Assembly (NCBI RefSeq): GCF_036227405.1
Contig: NZ_CP109473.1
Coordinates: 3,658,001 to 3,722,000 of the forward strand
Length of the DNA stretch: 64,000 nucleotides
Reading direction: 5' to 3'
From: Streptomyces sp. NBC_01460
Lineage (GTDB): Bacteria > Actinomycetota > Actinomycetes > Streptomycetales > Streptomycetaceae
Shown: piece after piece, positions 32,405-40,635 of the stretch
How positions within the stretch are numbered: position 1 is the first letter of the stretch
How the letters are laid out: each line of letters begins with the position of its first letter
Notes under the pieces: model-generated
The model's input: only the letters and a program-made list of their open reading frames with translations
The model's database searches: none
Told to the model about the DNA's origin: nothing
Position numbers and translations under genes: made by a program

Positions 32405-32932
32405 CTACCGGTGCAGCGGGAGCAGCATGATGATGTCGTCGCGGTAGTCGTCCTCGGCGACCCGGATGGCGTCCGGCACCCGGCCCACCTCCTTGTATCC
32501 GCAGGAGGCGTAGAAGCGGTCGGCGCCGGTGCCGCCACGGCAGGTGAGCCGGACGGCGCCGATGCCCTCGATCCCCCGGGCGGCGTCGGCCGTGGCCGCC
32601 ATCAGGTCGCGGCCGTAGCCCTTGCCCTGGTGGCGCGGGTGGACCATCACCGTGTAGACGCCGATCCAGTGGCGCATGAGCCGGTGGGTGTTGTGGGTGA
32701 GGAAGGCGGTGGCGGCCACCTCGCCGTCCTCGTCCCGGCCGACGATCAGGTGGGTGCGGCCCTCGACGATCCCGGCGAGGTGCTTGACCAGCTCCGGCCG
32801 GATCACGTCGCCGGTGACGGGCGGGACGAAGCCGACGGCTCCGCCGGCGTTGCTGACGTCGACCCAGAGCGCGGTGATGCCGTCCCGCAGAGCTCGGTCG
32901 AACGCGGGATCCACTTCGAATGTAAGCGCCAT
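32405..32932 (-). CDS. GNAT-family N-acetyltransferase
   Basis: A 175-residue acetyltransferase. The acetyl-CoA binding loop is VHPRHQGKGYGRDLMA (about 97-112), with the preceding strand WIGVYTVM, and the C-terminal FYASCGYKEVGR strand. The substrate, a small molecule or protein amine, is unknown. A TTGAAG-N18-TAATCT promoter ends six bases before ATG 32932 and no ribosome site is visible, so the message is probably leaderless. It is convergent with nothing and separated from mqnE by a terminator. Confidence 0.85.
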   Translation of the reverse strand: MALTFEVDPAFDRALRDGITALWVDVSNAGGAVGFVPPVTGDVIRPELVKHLAGIVEGRTHLIVGRDEDGEVAATAFLTHNTHRLMRHWIGVYTVMVHPRHQGKGYGRDLMAATADAARGIEGIGAVRLTCRGGTGADRFYASCGYKEVGRVPDAIRVAEDDYRDDIIMLLPLHR

Positions 32933-32938
32933 ACGCGC

Positions 32939-32968
32939 AGATTAACTATTACGTAGGGCGGGCTTCAA
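32939..32968 (-). promoter_or_regulatory. Promoter of the GNAT gene, leaderless type
   Basis: Minus strand: TTGAAG (32968-32963), 18-bp spacer, TAATCT (32944-32939), ending six bases before the ATG. The start site would coincide with the start codon. Confidence 0.6.
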
Positions 32969-32986
32969 ACCGCGTCCACCACGCGA

Positions 32987-33023
32987 GAAAGCCCCGGCCG
33001 GGGGACGGTGGGCCGGGGCTTTC
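32987..33023 (-). terminator. Terminator of mqnE
   Basis: GAAAGCCCCGGCC (32987-32999) and GGCCGGGGCTTTC (33011-33023), perfect 13-bp stem, 11-nt loop, 58 bases past the mqnE stop. Confidence 0.75.
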
Positions 33024-33081
33024 GTACGGCGGGCACCCGGAGCGCCCACGAGGGGCACGGGCGCCGGGCGGACAGGAGGCC

Positions 33082-34245
33082 TCAGACGCGCATCGGCTGC
33101 GGCGTCTCACGGCGCCCCGCGTCCGGGCCGGGGTACTCGCGCAGGATCTCGTACCGGGTGTTGCGCTCCACGGGCCGGAAGCCCGCGTCGCGGATGAGGT
33201 CCAGCAGGTCCTCACGGCCGAGCTTGTTCGGGGTGCCGTAGTCGTCCGCGTCGTGCGTGATCTTGTACTCGACGACCGAGCCGTCCATGTCGTCGGCGCC
33301 GTGCTGGAGGGCGAGCTGCGCCGTCTGCACGCCGTGCATCACCCAGAACACCTTGACGTGCGGGACGTTGTCGAAGAGCAGCCGGGAGACCGCGAAGGTC
33401 TTGAGCGCCTCCGCGCCGGTCGCCATCGACGTCCGCGCCTGGAGGGTGTTGCGGACCTTGCCGTCCTTCATGTCGACGAAGTCGTGCTGGTAGCGCAGCG
33501 GGATGAAGACCTGGAAGCCGCCGGTCTCGTCCTGCATCTCCCGCAGCCGCAGCACGTGGTCGACGCGGTGACGGGGCTCCTCGATGTGCCCGTACAGCAT
33601 CGTCGCCGGGGTCTTGAGACCCTTCTCGTGCGCGAGCCGGTGGATGCGCGACCAGTCCTCCCAGTGGGTGTTGTGGTCGACGATGTGCTGGCGGACCTCC
33701 CAGTCGAAGATCTCCGCGCCGCCGCCGGTCAGCGACTCCAGACCGGCCTCGATCAGCTCGTCGAGGATCTCGGAGGCCGAGAGCCCCGAGATCGTCTCGA
33801 AGTGGTGGATCTCCGTCGCCGTGAACGCCTTGAGCGCCACCTCCGGCAGGGCTTCCTTGAGCGCGCTGAGCGAGCGCGGGTAGTAGCGCCACGGAAGGGT
33901 GGGGTGCAGCCCGTTGACGATGTGCAGCTCGGTGAGGTTCTCGCCGCGCATCGCCTGGGCGAGGCGGACGGCCTCCTCGATGCGCATCGTGTACGCGTCC
34001 TTCTCGCCCGGCTTGCGCTGGAACGAGCAGTACGCGCAGGACGCGGTGCACACGTTGGTCATGTTGAGGTGGCGGTTGACGTTGAAGTGGACGACGTCGC
34101 CGTTCTTCCGCGTGCGCACCTCGTGGGCCAGCCCGCCGAGCCAGGCCAGGTCGTCGGACTCGTAGAGCGCGATCCCGTCCTCGCGGGTCAGCCGCTCGCC
34201 GGCCCGGACCTTCTCCTCCAGCTCGCGCTTGAGTCCCGCGTCCAC
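33082..34245 (-). CDS. mqnE: Aminofutalosine synthase
   Basis: A 387-residue radical-SAM enzyme joining 3-[(1-carboxyvinyl)oxy]benzoate to the adenosyl moiety of SAM, the second step of the futalosine route to menaquinone. The iron-sulphur ligands are C66, C70 and C73 (NVCTASCAYCSF). GGFQVFIPLRYQHDFVD and HGADDMDGSVVEYKITH are typical of MqnE rather than CofH or MqnC. GTG 34245 is chosen because GGAGG lies seven bases upstream; an ATG at 34260 has no such site. In S. coelicolor MqnE is SCO4494, next to an Lrp regulator and UbiX/UbiA/UbiD homologues as here. Confidence 0.96.
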   Translation of the reverse strand: MDAGLKRELEEKVRAGERLTREDGIALYESDDLAWLGGLAHEVRTRKNGDVVHFNVNRHLNMTNVCTASCAYCSFQRKPGEKDAYTMRIEEAVRLAQAMRGENLTELHIVNGLHPTLPWRYYPRSLSALKEALPEVALKAFTATEIHHFETISGLSASEILDELIEAGLESLTGGGAEIFDWEVRQHIVDHNTHWEDWSRIHRLAHEKGLKTPATMLYGHIEEPRHRVDHVLRLREMQDETGGFQVFIPLRYQHDFVDMKDGKVRNTLQARTSMATGAEALKTFAVSRLLFDNVPHVKVFWVMHGVQTAQLALQHGADDMDGSVVEYKITHDADDYGTPNKLGREDLLDLIRDAGFRPVERNTRYEILREYPGPDAGRRETPQPMRV

Positions 34246-34336
34246 TAGGGCGCCTCCCATGTCTCTGTGCAACGGATCCGGCAGCCCACGGTACTCCCCC
34301 GCCTTCCTGGTCACGGCACCCCGTCGCCGCTCCGCG

Positions 34337-34792
34337 TCACTCCTCCTCGGGGAGCTCCCCGACCCGGTTCTCCCACTTGGTGGAGAGGACGACCGTCGTA
34401 CGGGTCCGGGAGACGCCCTTGGTGCCGCTGAGCCTGCGGATGGTCTTCTCCAGCCCGTCGACGTCGCCGACCCGCACCTTGAGCATGTAGGAGTCGTCGC
34501 CGGCGATGAACCAGCAGTCCTCGATCTCGGCGAGGTCCTTCAGGCGGTGGGCGACGTCCTGGTGGTCGGCGGCGTCCGACAGCGAGATGCCGATCAGCGC
34601 GGTGACGCCGAGTCCCAGCGACGCGGAGTCGACGGTCGCGCGGTAGCCGGTGATGACACCGGCGGTTTCCAGCCGGTTGATGCGGTCGGTGACGCTGGGC
34701 CCGGAGAGCCCGACGAGCCGCCCCAGCTCGGCGTACGACGCCCTGCCGTTCTCTCTGAGGGCCTGGATGAGCTGCCTGTCCACCGCGTCCAT
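34337..34792 (-). CDS. Lrp/AsnC-family regulator
   Basis: A 151-residue protein with an N-terminal helix-turn-helix (residues 1-55: DRQLIQALRENGRASYAEL, GLSGPSVTDRINRLE) and a C-terminal RAM ligand-binding domain (LGVTALIGISL, SYMLKVRVGDVDGLEK). ATG 34792 follows GGAAGG at ten bases; an ATG at 34810 is in frame but has no ribosome site. Lrp proteins sense amino acids and form octamers. The position between mqnE and ubiX suggests a link to menaquinone supply, although the direct targets are not shown by the sequence. Confidence 0.9.
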   Translation of the reverse strand: MDAVDRQLIQALRENGRASYAELGRLVGLSGPSVTDRINRLETAGVITGYRATVDSASLGLGVTALIGISLSDAADHQDVAHRLKDLAEIEDCWFIAGDDSYMLKVRVGDVDGLEKTIRRLSGTKGVSRTRTTVVLSTKWENRVGELPEEE

Positions 34793-34925
34793 ATGACTGA
34801 AACCTTCCATTGTTCAGCAGTACCGCGAGCTTACGTGTAGAATCTAAGGCGCAACAGGGTCAAGCCCTGCAAATCTTCCTCATCATCCAAGAAAAGCATT
34901 CGAATCTTCAGGAGTGAACGTCACC

Positions 34926-35063
34926 GTGTACTCGATCGAGATGGCCTACGCCCGGATGCGCGAGCTGCAGGACCTGGCCAACCGCTCGCGTGCCCACCAG
35001 CCCGCCGCCGCCCACCGCGTCGACCGGACCCGCACCCCCCGCATGAGCAGGAAGAAGCGCTGA
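34926..35063 (+). CDS. Conserved-looking 45-residue basic protein
   Basis: GTG 34926 to TGA 35063, with AGGAG eleven bases upstream. The protein begins with an amphipathic helix (MYSIEMAYARMRELQDLANR) and ends with a basic tail (RTPRMSRKKR). Codon use is typical of the genome. It lies divergent from the Lrp gene and convergent with ubiX. No family is recognised; it could bind nucleic acid or be a ribosome- or membrane-associated peptide. The well-placed ribosome site and composition are the evidence that it is real. Confidence 0.6.
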   Translation: MYSIEMAYARMRELQDLANRSRAHQPAAAHRVDRTRTPRMSRKKR

Positions 35064-35073
35064 ACCCACCGGG

Positions 35074-35739
35074 TCAGCCCCGGGAGGCGCCACCGAGCTC
35101 CCCCTCCCACCGGCGGTACAGCTGGTGCGGCACCCCCGCCGCGTCCAGCACCCGCCCCGCGACGAAGTCCACCAGGTCCTGGATGTGCGTCGCCCCCGCG
35201 TAGAACGCCGGAGAGGCGGGCAGCACCACGGCGCCCGCCTCGTCGAGCGCGACCATCTGCTTCAGCGTCGAGCCGCTGAGCGGTGTCTCGCGCACGGCCA
35301 CGACCAGCTTCCGCCGCTCCTTGAGCGTCACGCTCGCCGCCCGCTGGAGCAGGTCCTTCGAGAGCCCGAGCGCCACTCCGGCGACACACGCCGTCGACGC
35401 CGGGACGATGAGCATCCCCTTCGCCGGGTACGACCCCGAGGACGGCCCCGCGGCCAGGTCGCCTGCCGCCCAGTGGCGTACGCCGTCGACGTCCGGCCGG
35501 AAGGTGTCCGGCTTCCCGTCCGCGCCCCGCGCGAGCCAGCTCCGCAGGTCCTCCTGCCAGTGGGCGTCGCGGAAGGCGATTCCCGTCTCGTCCAGGAGCG
35601 TCAGCCGCGAGGCGCGGCTGACGACCAGGTCGACGCTCTCCCCGGCGGCCAGCAGCCCTCGCAGCACGGAAGCCGCGAAGGGTGTGCCCGATGCGCCCGA
35701 CACCCCGACAATCCAAGGCCTGCGCTGCTGCTGACTCAT
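35074..35739 (-). CDS. ubiX: Flavin prenyltransferase (UbiX family)
   Basis: A 221-residue flavoprotein that attaches dimethylallyl phosphate to FMN to make prenyl-FMN, the cofactor of UbiD decarboxylases. The N-terminal GVSGASGTPFAASVLRGL is the FMN phosphate loop, SSGSYPAKGMLIVPAST and RKLVVAVRETPLS are conserved UbiX segments. The paired UbiD gene is at 37347-38804. In streptomycetes this pair serves the late steps of futalosine-route menaquinone synthesis (SCO4492 and SCO4490 in S. coelicolor). ATG 35739 gives MSQQQRRPWIVGVSG; longer starts have no ribosome site. Confidence 0.94.
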   Translation of the reverse strand: MSQQQRRPWIVGVSGASGTPFAASVLRGLLAAGESVDLVVSRASRLTLLDETGIAFRDAHWQEDLRSWLARGADGKPDTFRPDVDGVRHWAAGDLAAGPSSGSYPAKGMLIVPASTACVAGVALGLSKDLLQRAASVTLKERRKLVVAVRETPLSGSTLKQMVALDEAGAVVLPASPAFYAGATHIQDLVDFVAGRVLDAAGVPHQLYRRWEGELGGASRG

Positions 35740-35852
35740 CGAAGTCCCGGCTTTCACACCGCCGAGCCTATCCGGCGCCCTGCTCCAGGAACCGAGCCAG
35801 GGGCTCCGCACGTTGCACCGGATGAGGGAACAGCCGTGGACAGGGGACGACC

Positions 35853-36449
35853 ATGACGGTCACACGCACGAGCGCCACCGCACGGGCCGTCACGGCCGGC
35901 GGGGTCATGGTCGCCTGGGTCGCGCTGCTGTGGCTGCTGGAAGGCGTCGACACGGCGACGGGCCACTCCCTCGACACCTACGGCGTCAGCCCGCGTGAGC
36001 CCGCCGAGCTGGCGGACGTCGTGCCGTCGGCGTTCCTGCACAGCGGCTGGGAGCACGTGGCGTCCAACAGCGTCCCGCTGCTGGTCCTCGGCTTCATCGC
36101 CGCCCTCGGCGGGATACGCAGGTTCGCCGCCGTGGTCCTCGTGGTGATCGTGACGTCAGGCCTCGGCGTCTGGCTCACCGCACCGCCGGACACGGTGACG
36201 CTCGGCGCGTCCGGTGTGGTCTTCGGCCTCTTCGGCTATCTGCTCGTCCGCGGCTTCGTGGACCGGCGCCCCCTGGACATCGTCCTCGGCGTGCTCGTCG
36301 CCGCGGTCTACGGCTCCCTGCTCTGGGGCGTGCTGCCGACCGACTCGGGCATCAGCTGGCAGGGCCATCTCTTCGGCCTGATCGGCGGGGTGGCGGCGGC
36401 GTTCGTCTTCCGCCGCCCCCGGGAGCCGCGCGGCTACGTCACGGTGTGA
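35853..36449 (+). CDS. Rhomboid-family intramembrane serine protease
   Basis: A 198-residue membrane protein with six hydrophobic segments. Catalytic Ser is in LGASGVVFGLFGYL (G-x-S-G) and catalytic His in SWQGHLFGLIGG; HSGWEHVASNSVPLL carries the conserved H-x2-x-N helix. Rhomboids cleave helices within the membrane. Its 3' end overlaps the convergent prenyltransferase gene by 11 bases. No functional link to the menaquinone genes is evident; it is a standalone gene inserted between ubiX and mqnP. Confidence 0.92.
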   Translation: MTVTRTSATARAVTAGGVMVAWVALLWLLEGVDTATGHSLDTYGVSPREPAELADVVPSAFLHSGWEHVASNSVPLLVLGFIAALGGIRRFAAVVLVVIVTSGLGVWLTAPPDTVTLGASGVVFGLFGYLLVRGFVDRRPLDIVLGVLVAAVYGSLLWGVLPTDSGISWQGHLFGLIGGVAAAFVFRRPREPRGYVTV

Positions 36450-37350
36450 GGCCCCGCACCAGCAGGTCGAGGAGCGCGCAGGCGAAGAGCGCGATCCCGA
36501 TGAAGCCGTTGACCGAGAAGAAGGCCCGGTTCAGGCGGGACAGGTCGTGCGGCCGCACGACCCGGTGCTCGTACACGAACGCCACGGCGACGATCACCAT
36601 GCCGATCCAGTAGAAGATCTCCGCGTCCGTCGCCAGCCCGAACCACACCAGCAGTCCGGTCGTCACCACGTGGCAGACGCGCGCGCCCCACAGGGCGGCC
36701 GGGATGCCGAAGCGGGCGGGGAAGGAGAGCACACCGTGGGCCCGGTCTGCCTGCACGTCCTGGCAGGCGAAGATCAGGTCGAAGCCGCCGATCCAGATGC
36801 CGACGGCCAGCCCGAGGATCACCGCGTCCCACGACCAGCTCCCGGTCACCGCCAGCCAGGCGCCGATCGGTCCGATGGCCTGGGCGAGGCCCAGGATCGC
36901 GTGCGGGAAGTTCGTGAACCGCTTGCCGTACGGGTAGACGATCATCGGGACGACCGCGACCGGTGCCAGGGCCAGGCAGAGCGGGTTGAGCAGGGCCGCG
37001 GCGCCCAGGAAGACGACGAGGGCGACCAGCGCGCCGGTCCACGCCGACTTCACCGTGACCGCGCCGGTGACCAGCTCCCGGCCCTCGGTCCGCGGGTTGC
37101 GGGCGTCGATCTCCCGGTCGATGATCCGGTTGGCGGCCATCGCGAACGTCCGCAGCCCGACCATCGCGAGGGTCACGAGCAGCAGCGTGCCCCAGTGGAT
37201 GTTCTCGTCCAGCTGGAACATCGCGGTGAGCGCGCCGATGTAGGCGAAGGGCAGCGCGAAGACCGAGTGCTCGATCATCACCAGTCGCAGGAACGCGCGG
37301 GGCTTGCTGCGCGGCTGCGGGACAGCGGCGGCCGATGCTGAGGCGCTCAC
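36439..37350 (-). CDS. mqnP: UbiA-family prenyltransferase of menaquinone synthesis
   Basis: A 303-residue membrane prenyltransferase adding the polyprenyl tail to the 1,4-dihydroxy-6-naphthoate ring. The first Asp-rich motif is NRIIDREIDARNPRT, the second DLIFACQDVQADRAHG; nine helices are likely. GTG 37350 follows GGAAGGAG and overlaps the ubiD stop (GTGA), so the two are coupled. Together with UbiD, UbiX and MqnE in this window it covers several steps of the futalosine pathway; MqnA, B, C and D are not seen here. Confidence 0.93.
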   Translation of the reverse strand: MSASASAAAVPQPRSKPRAFLRLVMIEHSVFALPFAYIGALTAMFQLDENIHWGTLLLVTLAMVGLRTFAMAANRIIDREIDARNPRTEGRELVTGAVTVKSAWTGALVALVVFLGAAALLNPLCLALAPVAVVPMIVYPYGKRFTNFPHAILGLAQAIGPIGAWLAVTGSWSWDAVILGLAVGIWIGGFDLIFACQDVQADRAHGVLSFPARFGIPAALWGARVCHVVTTGLLVWFGLATDAEIFYWIGMVIVAVAFVYEHRVVRPHDLSRLNRAFFSVNGFIGIALFACALLDLLVRGLTP

Positions 37351-38804
37351 AGGCCGTACTCCTTCCACCGGCGGTCGACCTTCGCCGCCGTCTCCGGGTC
37401 GGACTCGACCATCTCCGGCCAGCCCCCGTCCCGTGTGTACCCCTCCTCGGGGAGCTTGCGCGTCGCGTCGATGCCCGCCTTCCCACCCCAGAACTGCTGG
37501 TAGGAGGCGTGGTCGAGGTGGTCGACCGGGCCCTCGGTGACCGTCAGGTCCCGGGCGTAGTCGGTGTTCCCGAGCGCCCGCCAGGCGACCTCGTGCAGGT
37601 CGTGGACGTCGCAGTCGGAGTCCACGACGACGATGAGCTTGGTCAGCGACATCATGTGCGCTCCCCAGATGGCGCTCATGACCTTCTGGGCGTGCTTGGG
37701 GTACTTCTTGTCGATCGAGACGATCGCGCAGTTGTGGAAGCCGCCCGCCTCGGGGAGGTGGTAGTCCACGATGTCCGGCACGATGATCTTGAGGAGCGGC
37801 AGGAAGAACCGCTCGGTGGCCCGGCCCAGCGGACCGTCCTCGGTGGGCGGCCGGCCGACGACGATGGATTGCAGCAGCGGGCGCTTCCGCATCGTCACGC
37901 AGTCGATCTTCAGCGCGGGGAACGGCTCCTGCGGGGTGTAGAAGCCGGTGTGGTCGCCGAAGGGGCCCTCGGGCAGCATCTCGCCCGGCTCCAGCCAGCC
38001 CTCGATGACGACCTCGGCCTGGGCCGGGACCTGGAGCGGGACCGTCCTGCAGTCGACCATCTCGATCCGCTTGCCCTGGACGAAGCCGGCGAAGAGGTAC
38101 TCGTCGATGTCCCCGGGCAGGGGCGCGGTGGAGGCGTAGGTGACCGCGGGGGGTGCGCCGAACGCGATGGCGACGGGCAGCTTCTCCCCGCGCCTGGCGG
38201 CGACCTGGTAGTGGTTGCGGCTGTCCTTGTGGATCTGCCAGTGCATCCCGATGGTGCGCTTGTCGTGGCGCTGCAGCCGGTAGAGCCCGAGGTTGCGGAT
38301 CCCCGTCTCGGGGTCCTTGGTGTGCGTGAGGCCCAGGTTGAAGAAGGAACCGCCGTCCTCGGGCCAGGTGAAGAGCGCGGGGAGCTGGTCGAGGTCCACG
38401 TCGTCGCCGGTGAGCACGACCTCCTGGACGGGGGCACTCTCGGACTTCACCTTCTTCGGCGGGAGGTGGGTCACCGCGCCGAGCTTGCCGAACGCCTCGC
38501 GGATCCCGACGAACCCCTGCGGGAGCTCCGGCTTGAGGAGGCCGCCGATCTTGTCGCTGATCTCCGCGTAGGACTTCAGCCCGAGCGCCTTGAGCAGCCG
38601 CCGGTCGGTCCCGAAGACGTTCATGGCCAGGGGCATGGACGCCCCCTTGACGTTCTCGAAGAGCAGGGCCGGCCCGCCGGCCTTGTTCACCCGGTCGACG
38701 ATCTCGCCGACCTCCAGATACGGGTCGACCTCGGCCTTGATGCGCTTGAGATCGCCCTCGCGCTCCAGAGCTCGGAGCAGGGAGCGAAGATCGTCGTAAG
38801 CCAT
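37347..38804 (-). CDS. ubiD: UbiD-family decarboxylase of menaquinone synthesis
   Basis: A 485-residue prenyl-FMN-dependent decarboxylase acting on the prenylated naphthoate intermediate. UbiD signatures seen are RTIGMHWQIHKDSRNHY, EGPFGDHTGFYTPQ and KIIVPDIVDYHLPEAGGFHN. The cofactor comes from the neighbouring ubiX. ATG 38804 starts MAYDDLRSLL. The stop overlaps the mqnP start, giving a two-gene operon. The gene diverges from a small membrane protein. Confidence 0.95.
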   Translation of the reverse strand: MAYDDLRSLLRALEREGDLKRIKAEVDPYLEVGEIVDRVNKAGGPALLFENVKGASMPLAMNVFGTDRRLLKALGLKSYAEISDKIGGLLKPELPQGFVGIREAFGKLGAVTHLPPKKVKSESAPVQEVVLTGDDVDLDQLPALFTWPEDGGSFFNLGLTHTKDPETGIRNLGLYRLQRHDKRTIGMHWQIHKDSRNHYQVAARRGEKLPVAIAFGAPPAVTYASTAPLPGDIDEYLFAGFVQGKRIEMVDCRTVPLQVPAQAEVVIEGWLEPGEMLPEGPFGDHTGFYTPQEPFPALKIDCVTMRKRPLLQSIVVGRPPTEDGPLGRATERFFLPLLKIIVPDIVDYHLPEAGGFHNCAIVSIDKKYPKHAQKVMSAIWGAHMMSLTKLIVVVDSDCDVHDLHEVAWRALGNTDYARDLTVTEGPVDHLDHASYQQFWGGKAGIDATRKLPEEGYTRDGGWPEMVESDPETAAKVDRRWKEYGL

Positions 38805-38892
38805 ACGGTCAAGTATCGGACACCCGCTACCCTGGGCCCGACAGCGGGGGCGGTCCGTGCGCCCCTCACCTCACCCCGGGGGATGTTGCACG

Positions 38893-39300
38893 ATGCTCAG
38901 GGCCCTGATCTACCTCCTGCCGCTGGCGCTGACGATCTTCGCGTTCATCGACTGCCTGAACACCCCTGAGGACGAGGCCAAGCACCTGCCGAAGGTGGCC
39001 TGGGTCTTCATCATCCTGCTGTTCTGGATCGTCGGCCCGATCGTCTGGCTCGCGGCGGGCAAGGTGCGCGACGTGCCCGAGGGTGGCCGCACCCCGTCCG
39101 AGTGGCACCGCAGGCACCGCACCACCTGGGTGGCGCCCGACGACAACCCGGACTTCCTCAAGTCGCTGAAGGACGAGAAGAAGAAGGACGAGTCGCTCCT
39201 CAAGGACTGGGAGGCGGACCTGCGCCGCCGCGAGGAGGAGATCAAGCGCCGGGAGAGCGGTGCCGGCCCCGAGGACACGGCTCCGCCTGCCGGTTCATGA
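38893..39300 (+). CDS. PLDc_N-domain small membrane protein
   Basis: A 135-residue protein. Two hydrophobic helices (ALIYLLPLALTIFAFIDCL and AWVFIILLFWIVGPIVWLAAG) form the PLD-nuclease N-terminal domain found as a stand-alone unit in many actinobacteria, followed by a charged coil with DEKKKDESLLKDWEADLRRREEEIKRR. No catalytic HKD motif is present. ATG 38893 follows GGGGGATG; an earlier start at 38857 is unlikely. Function unknown, probably membrane-associated. Confidence 0.85.
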   Translation: MLRALIYLLPLALTIFAFIDCLNTPEDEAKHLPKVAWVFIILLFWIVGPIVWLAAGKVRDVPEGGRTPSEWHRRHRTTWVAPDDNPDFLKSLKDEKKKDESLLKDWEADLRRREEEIKRRESGAGPEDTAPPAGS

Positions 39301-39322
39301 CGCCCTCCTCATGAGCCGCCGC

Positions 39323-39763
39323 TCATGAGGACAGCAGTCGTCCCAGCCGGTCGAGCAGGGGGAGCAGCGCCGTGCGCTCCTCGGGGGTGAGCGCCTCCAG
39401 GGCGCCGTGCACCACGCGCATCTCGGCGCGGATGCGACGGGCCAGCTCGGTGCCCTCCTCCGTGCGGGCGGCCACCTTGGAGCGGCGGTCACCGGGCGCC
39501 GGGGTGCGGGTCACCAGGCCGCGGGCCTCCATGCGGCCGATGAGACCGGTCGCGTTGGACGCGTCGCACACCAGATGACCGGCCAGCGCGCTCATGGGCA
39601 TGGGCTGGTTGAGGGCGATCAGCGCCCGGGCCTGCGAGGTGCTGAGACCGTGCCGGCCCGCGACGGCGGTGAGGTCGTCGTGGTGACCGCGGACGACCAC
39701 GGCGAGGGGTTCCAGAAGTTCGTCCGGCGTAGGGACGGCGCGGGGTGCCGGTTCCTTCGTCAT
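39323..39763 (-). CDS. MarR-family repressor of the DJ-1/ALDH operon
   Basis: A 146-residue winged-helix protein. MarR signatures are [22 protein letters not shown], then [18 protein letters not shown] and DRRSKVA in the wing. A single Cys (HLVCDASN) near the DNA-binding helix could sense electrophiles, but this is not shown. ATG 39763 follows GAAGGATG. Divergent from the DJ-1-like gene across 176 bp, where two 13-bp copies of TTGAYATGCTCAA occur in opposite directions; the protein most likely represses both genes. Confidence 0.9.
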   Translation of the reverse strand: MTKEPAPRAVPTPDELLEPLAVVVRGHHDDLTAVAGRHGLSTSQARALIALNQPMPMSALAGHLVCDASNATGLIGRMEARGLVTRTPAPGDRRSKVAARTEEGTELARRIRAEMRVVHGALEALTPEERTALLPLLDRLGRLLSS

Positions 39764-39834
39764 GGTCGGTCATCCTTCGATCGGTACACGCGGTCCGGAG
39801 GCCCGGAACCGGTCCGCCACGCACCCGCATTCAT

Positions 39835-39888
39835 TTGACATGCTCAACTTTGACCCGTTACATGAAGGGTATTGCTTGAGCATATCAA
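39835..39888. promoter_or_regulatory. Pair of MarR operators
   Basis: TTGACATGCTCAA (39835-39847) and, inverted, TTGATATGCTCAA (39876-39888 read on the minus strand) differ at one base; centres are 41 bp apart, about four helical turns. Each is itself a TTGA-N5-TCAA palindrome. The second lies 51 bp from the DJ-1 start, the first 72 bp from the MarR start. Confidence 0.7.
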
Positions 39889-39939
39889 GCTTCATGTTTC
39901 ACGCGTCTTACGTCTCGCGTCTCGTAGGGAGCACCCCCC

Positions 39940-40635
39940 ATGCCCTCCGTACTCTTCGTCCTCACCGGTGCCGACCACTGGACCCTCAGCGACGGCACCG
40001 CCCACCCCACCGGTTTCTGGGCCGAGGAACTCGCCGCACCGCACCGCGTCTTCACCCAGGCCGGCTTCGACATCACCATCGCCACCCCGGGCGGAGTCGC
40101 GCCCACCGTGGACGCCGGCAGCCTCGCAGCCGAGGCCAACGGGGGCCAGGAGCAGGCCGACGCCGTGGCCTCGTACCTCGCCTCGATCGACGAGACGCTC
40201 CGCATCCCCGCCCGGCTCGAGGATGTCGTGCCCACCTCGTACGACATCGTCTTCTACCCCGGCGGCCACGGCCCCATGGAGGACCTGGCCGTCAACGAGG
40301 TGTCCGGACGGCTGCTCACCGCCGCGCTGGACTCCGGCACCCAGGTGGGCGTCCTGTGCCACGCGCCCGCCGCCCTGCTGCCCGCCCGCCGCGAGGACGG
40401 CAGCTGGCCGTTCGCCGGCTACCGCATGACGGGCTTCAGCAACGCCGAGGAGACCCAGGCCGGTTTCGCCGCCAAGGCGCCCTGGCTGCTGGAGAACCGC
40501 CTCACCGAGCTCGGTGCCGACTACACCGCGGCCGAGCCGTGGGCGGTGCACACCGTGCACGACCGCAATCTGCACACCGGCCAGAACCCCGCCTCCTCCG
40601 AGCAGCTGGCCCGCGAGATCATGGCGGCCCTGTGA
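39940..40635 (+). CDS. DJ-1/PfpI-family protein (HchA-like)
   Basis: A 231-residue class I glutamine-amidotransferase-like protein of the DJ-1 superfamily. The nucleophile elbow GVLCHAP holds C140 and H141, and [11 protein letters not shown] precedes the conserved acidic residue. Members act on glyoxals, deglycate proteins or serve as chaperones. ATG 39940 follows AGGGAG. The aldehyde dehydrogenase gene overlaps its stop by 4 bp (GTGA), giving an electrophile-detoxifying operon under the divergent MarR protein. Confidence 0.9.
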   Translation: MPSVLFVLTGADHWTLSDGTAHPTGFWAEELAAPHRVFTQAGFDITIATPGGVAPTVDAGSLAAEANGGQEQADAVASYLASIDETLRIPARLEDVVPTSYDIVFYPGGHGPMEDLAVNEVSGRLLTAALDSGTQVGVLCHAPAALLPARREDGSWPFAGYRMTGFSNAEETQAGFAAKAPWLLENRLTELGADYTAAEPWAVHTVHDRNLHTGQNPASSEQLAREIMAAL

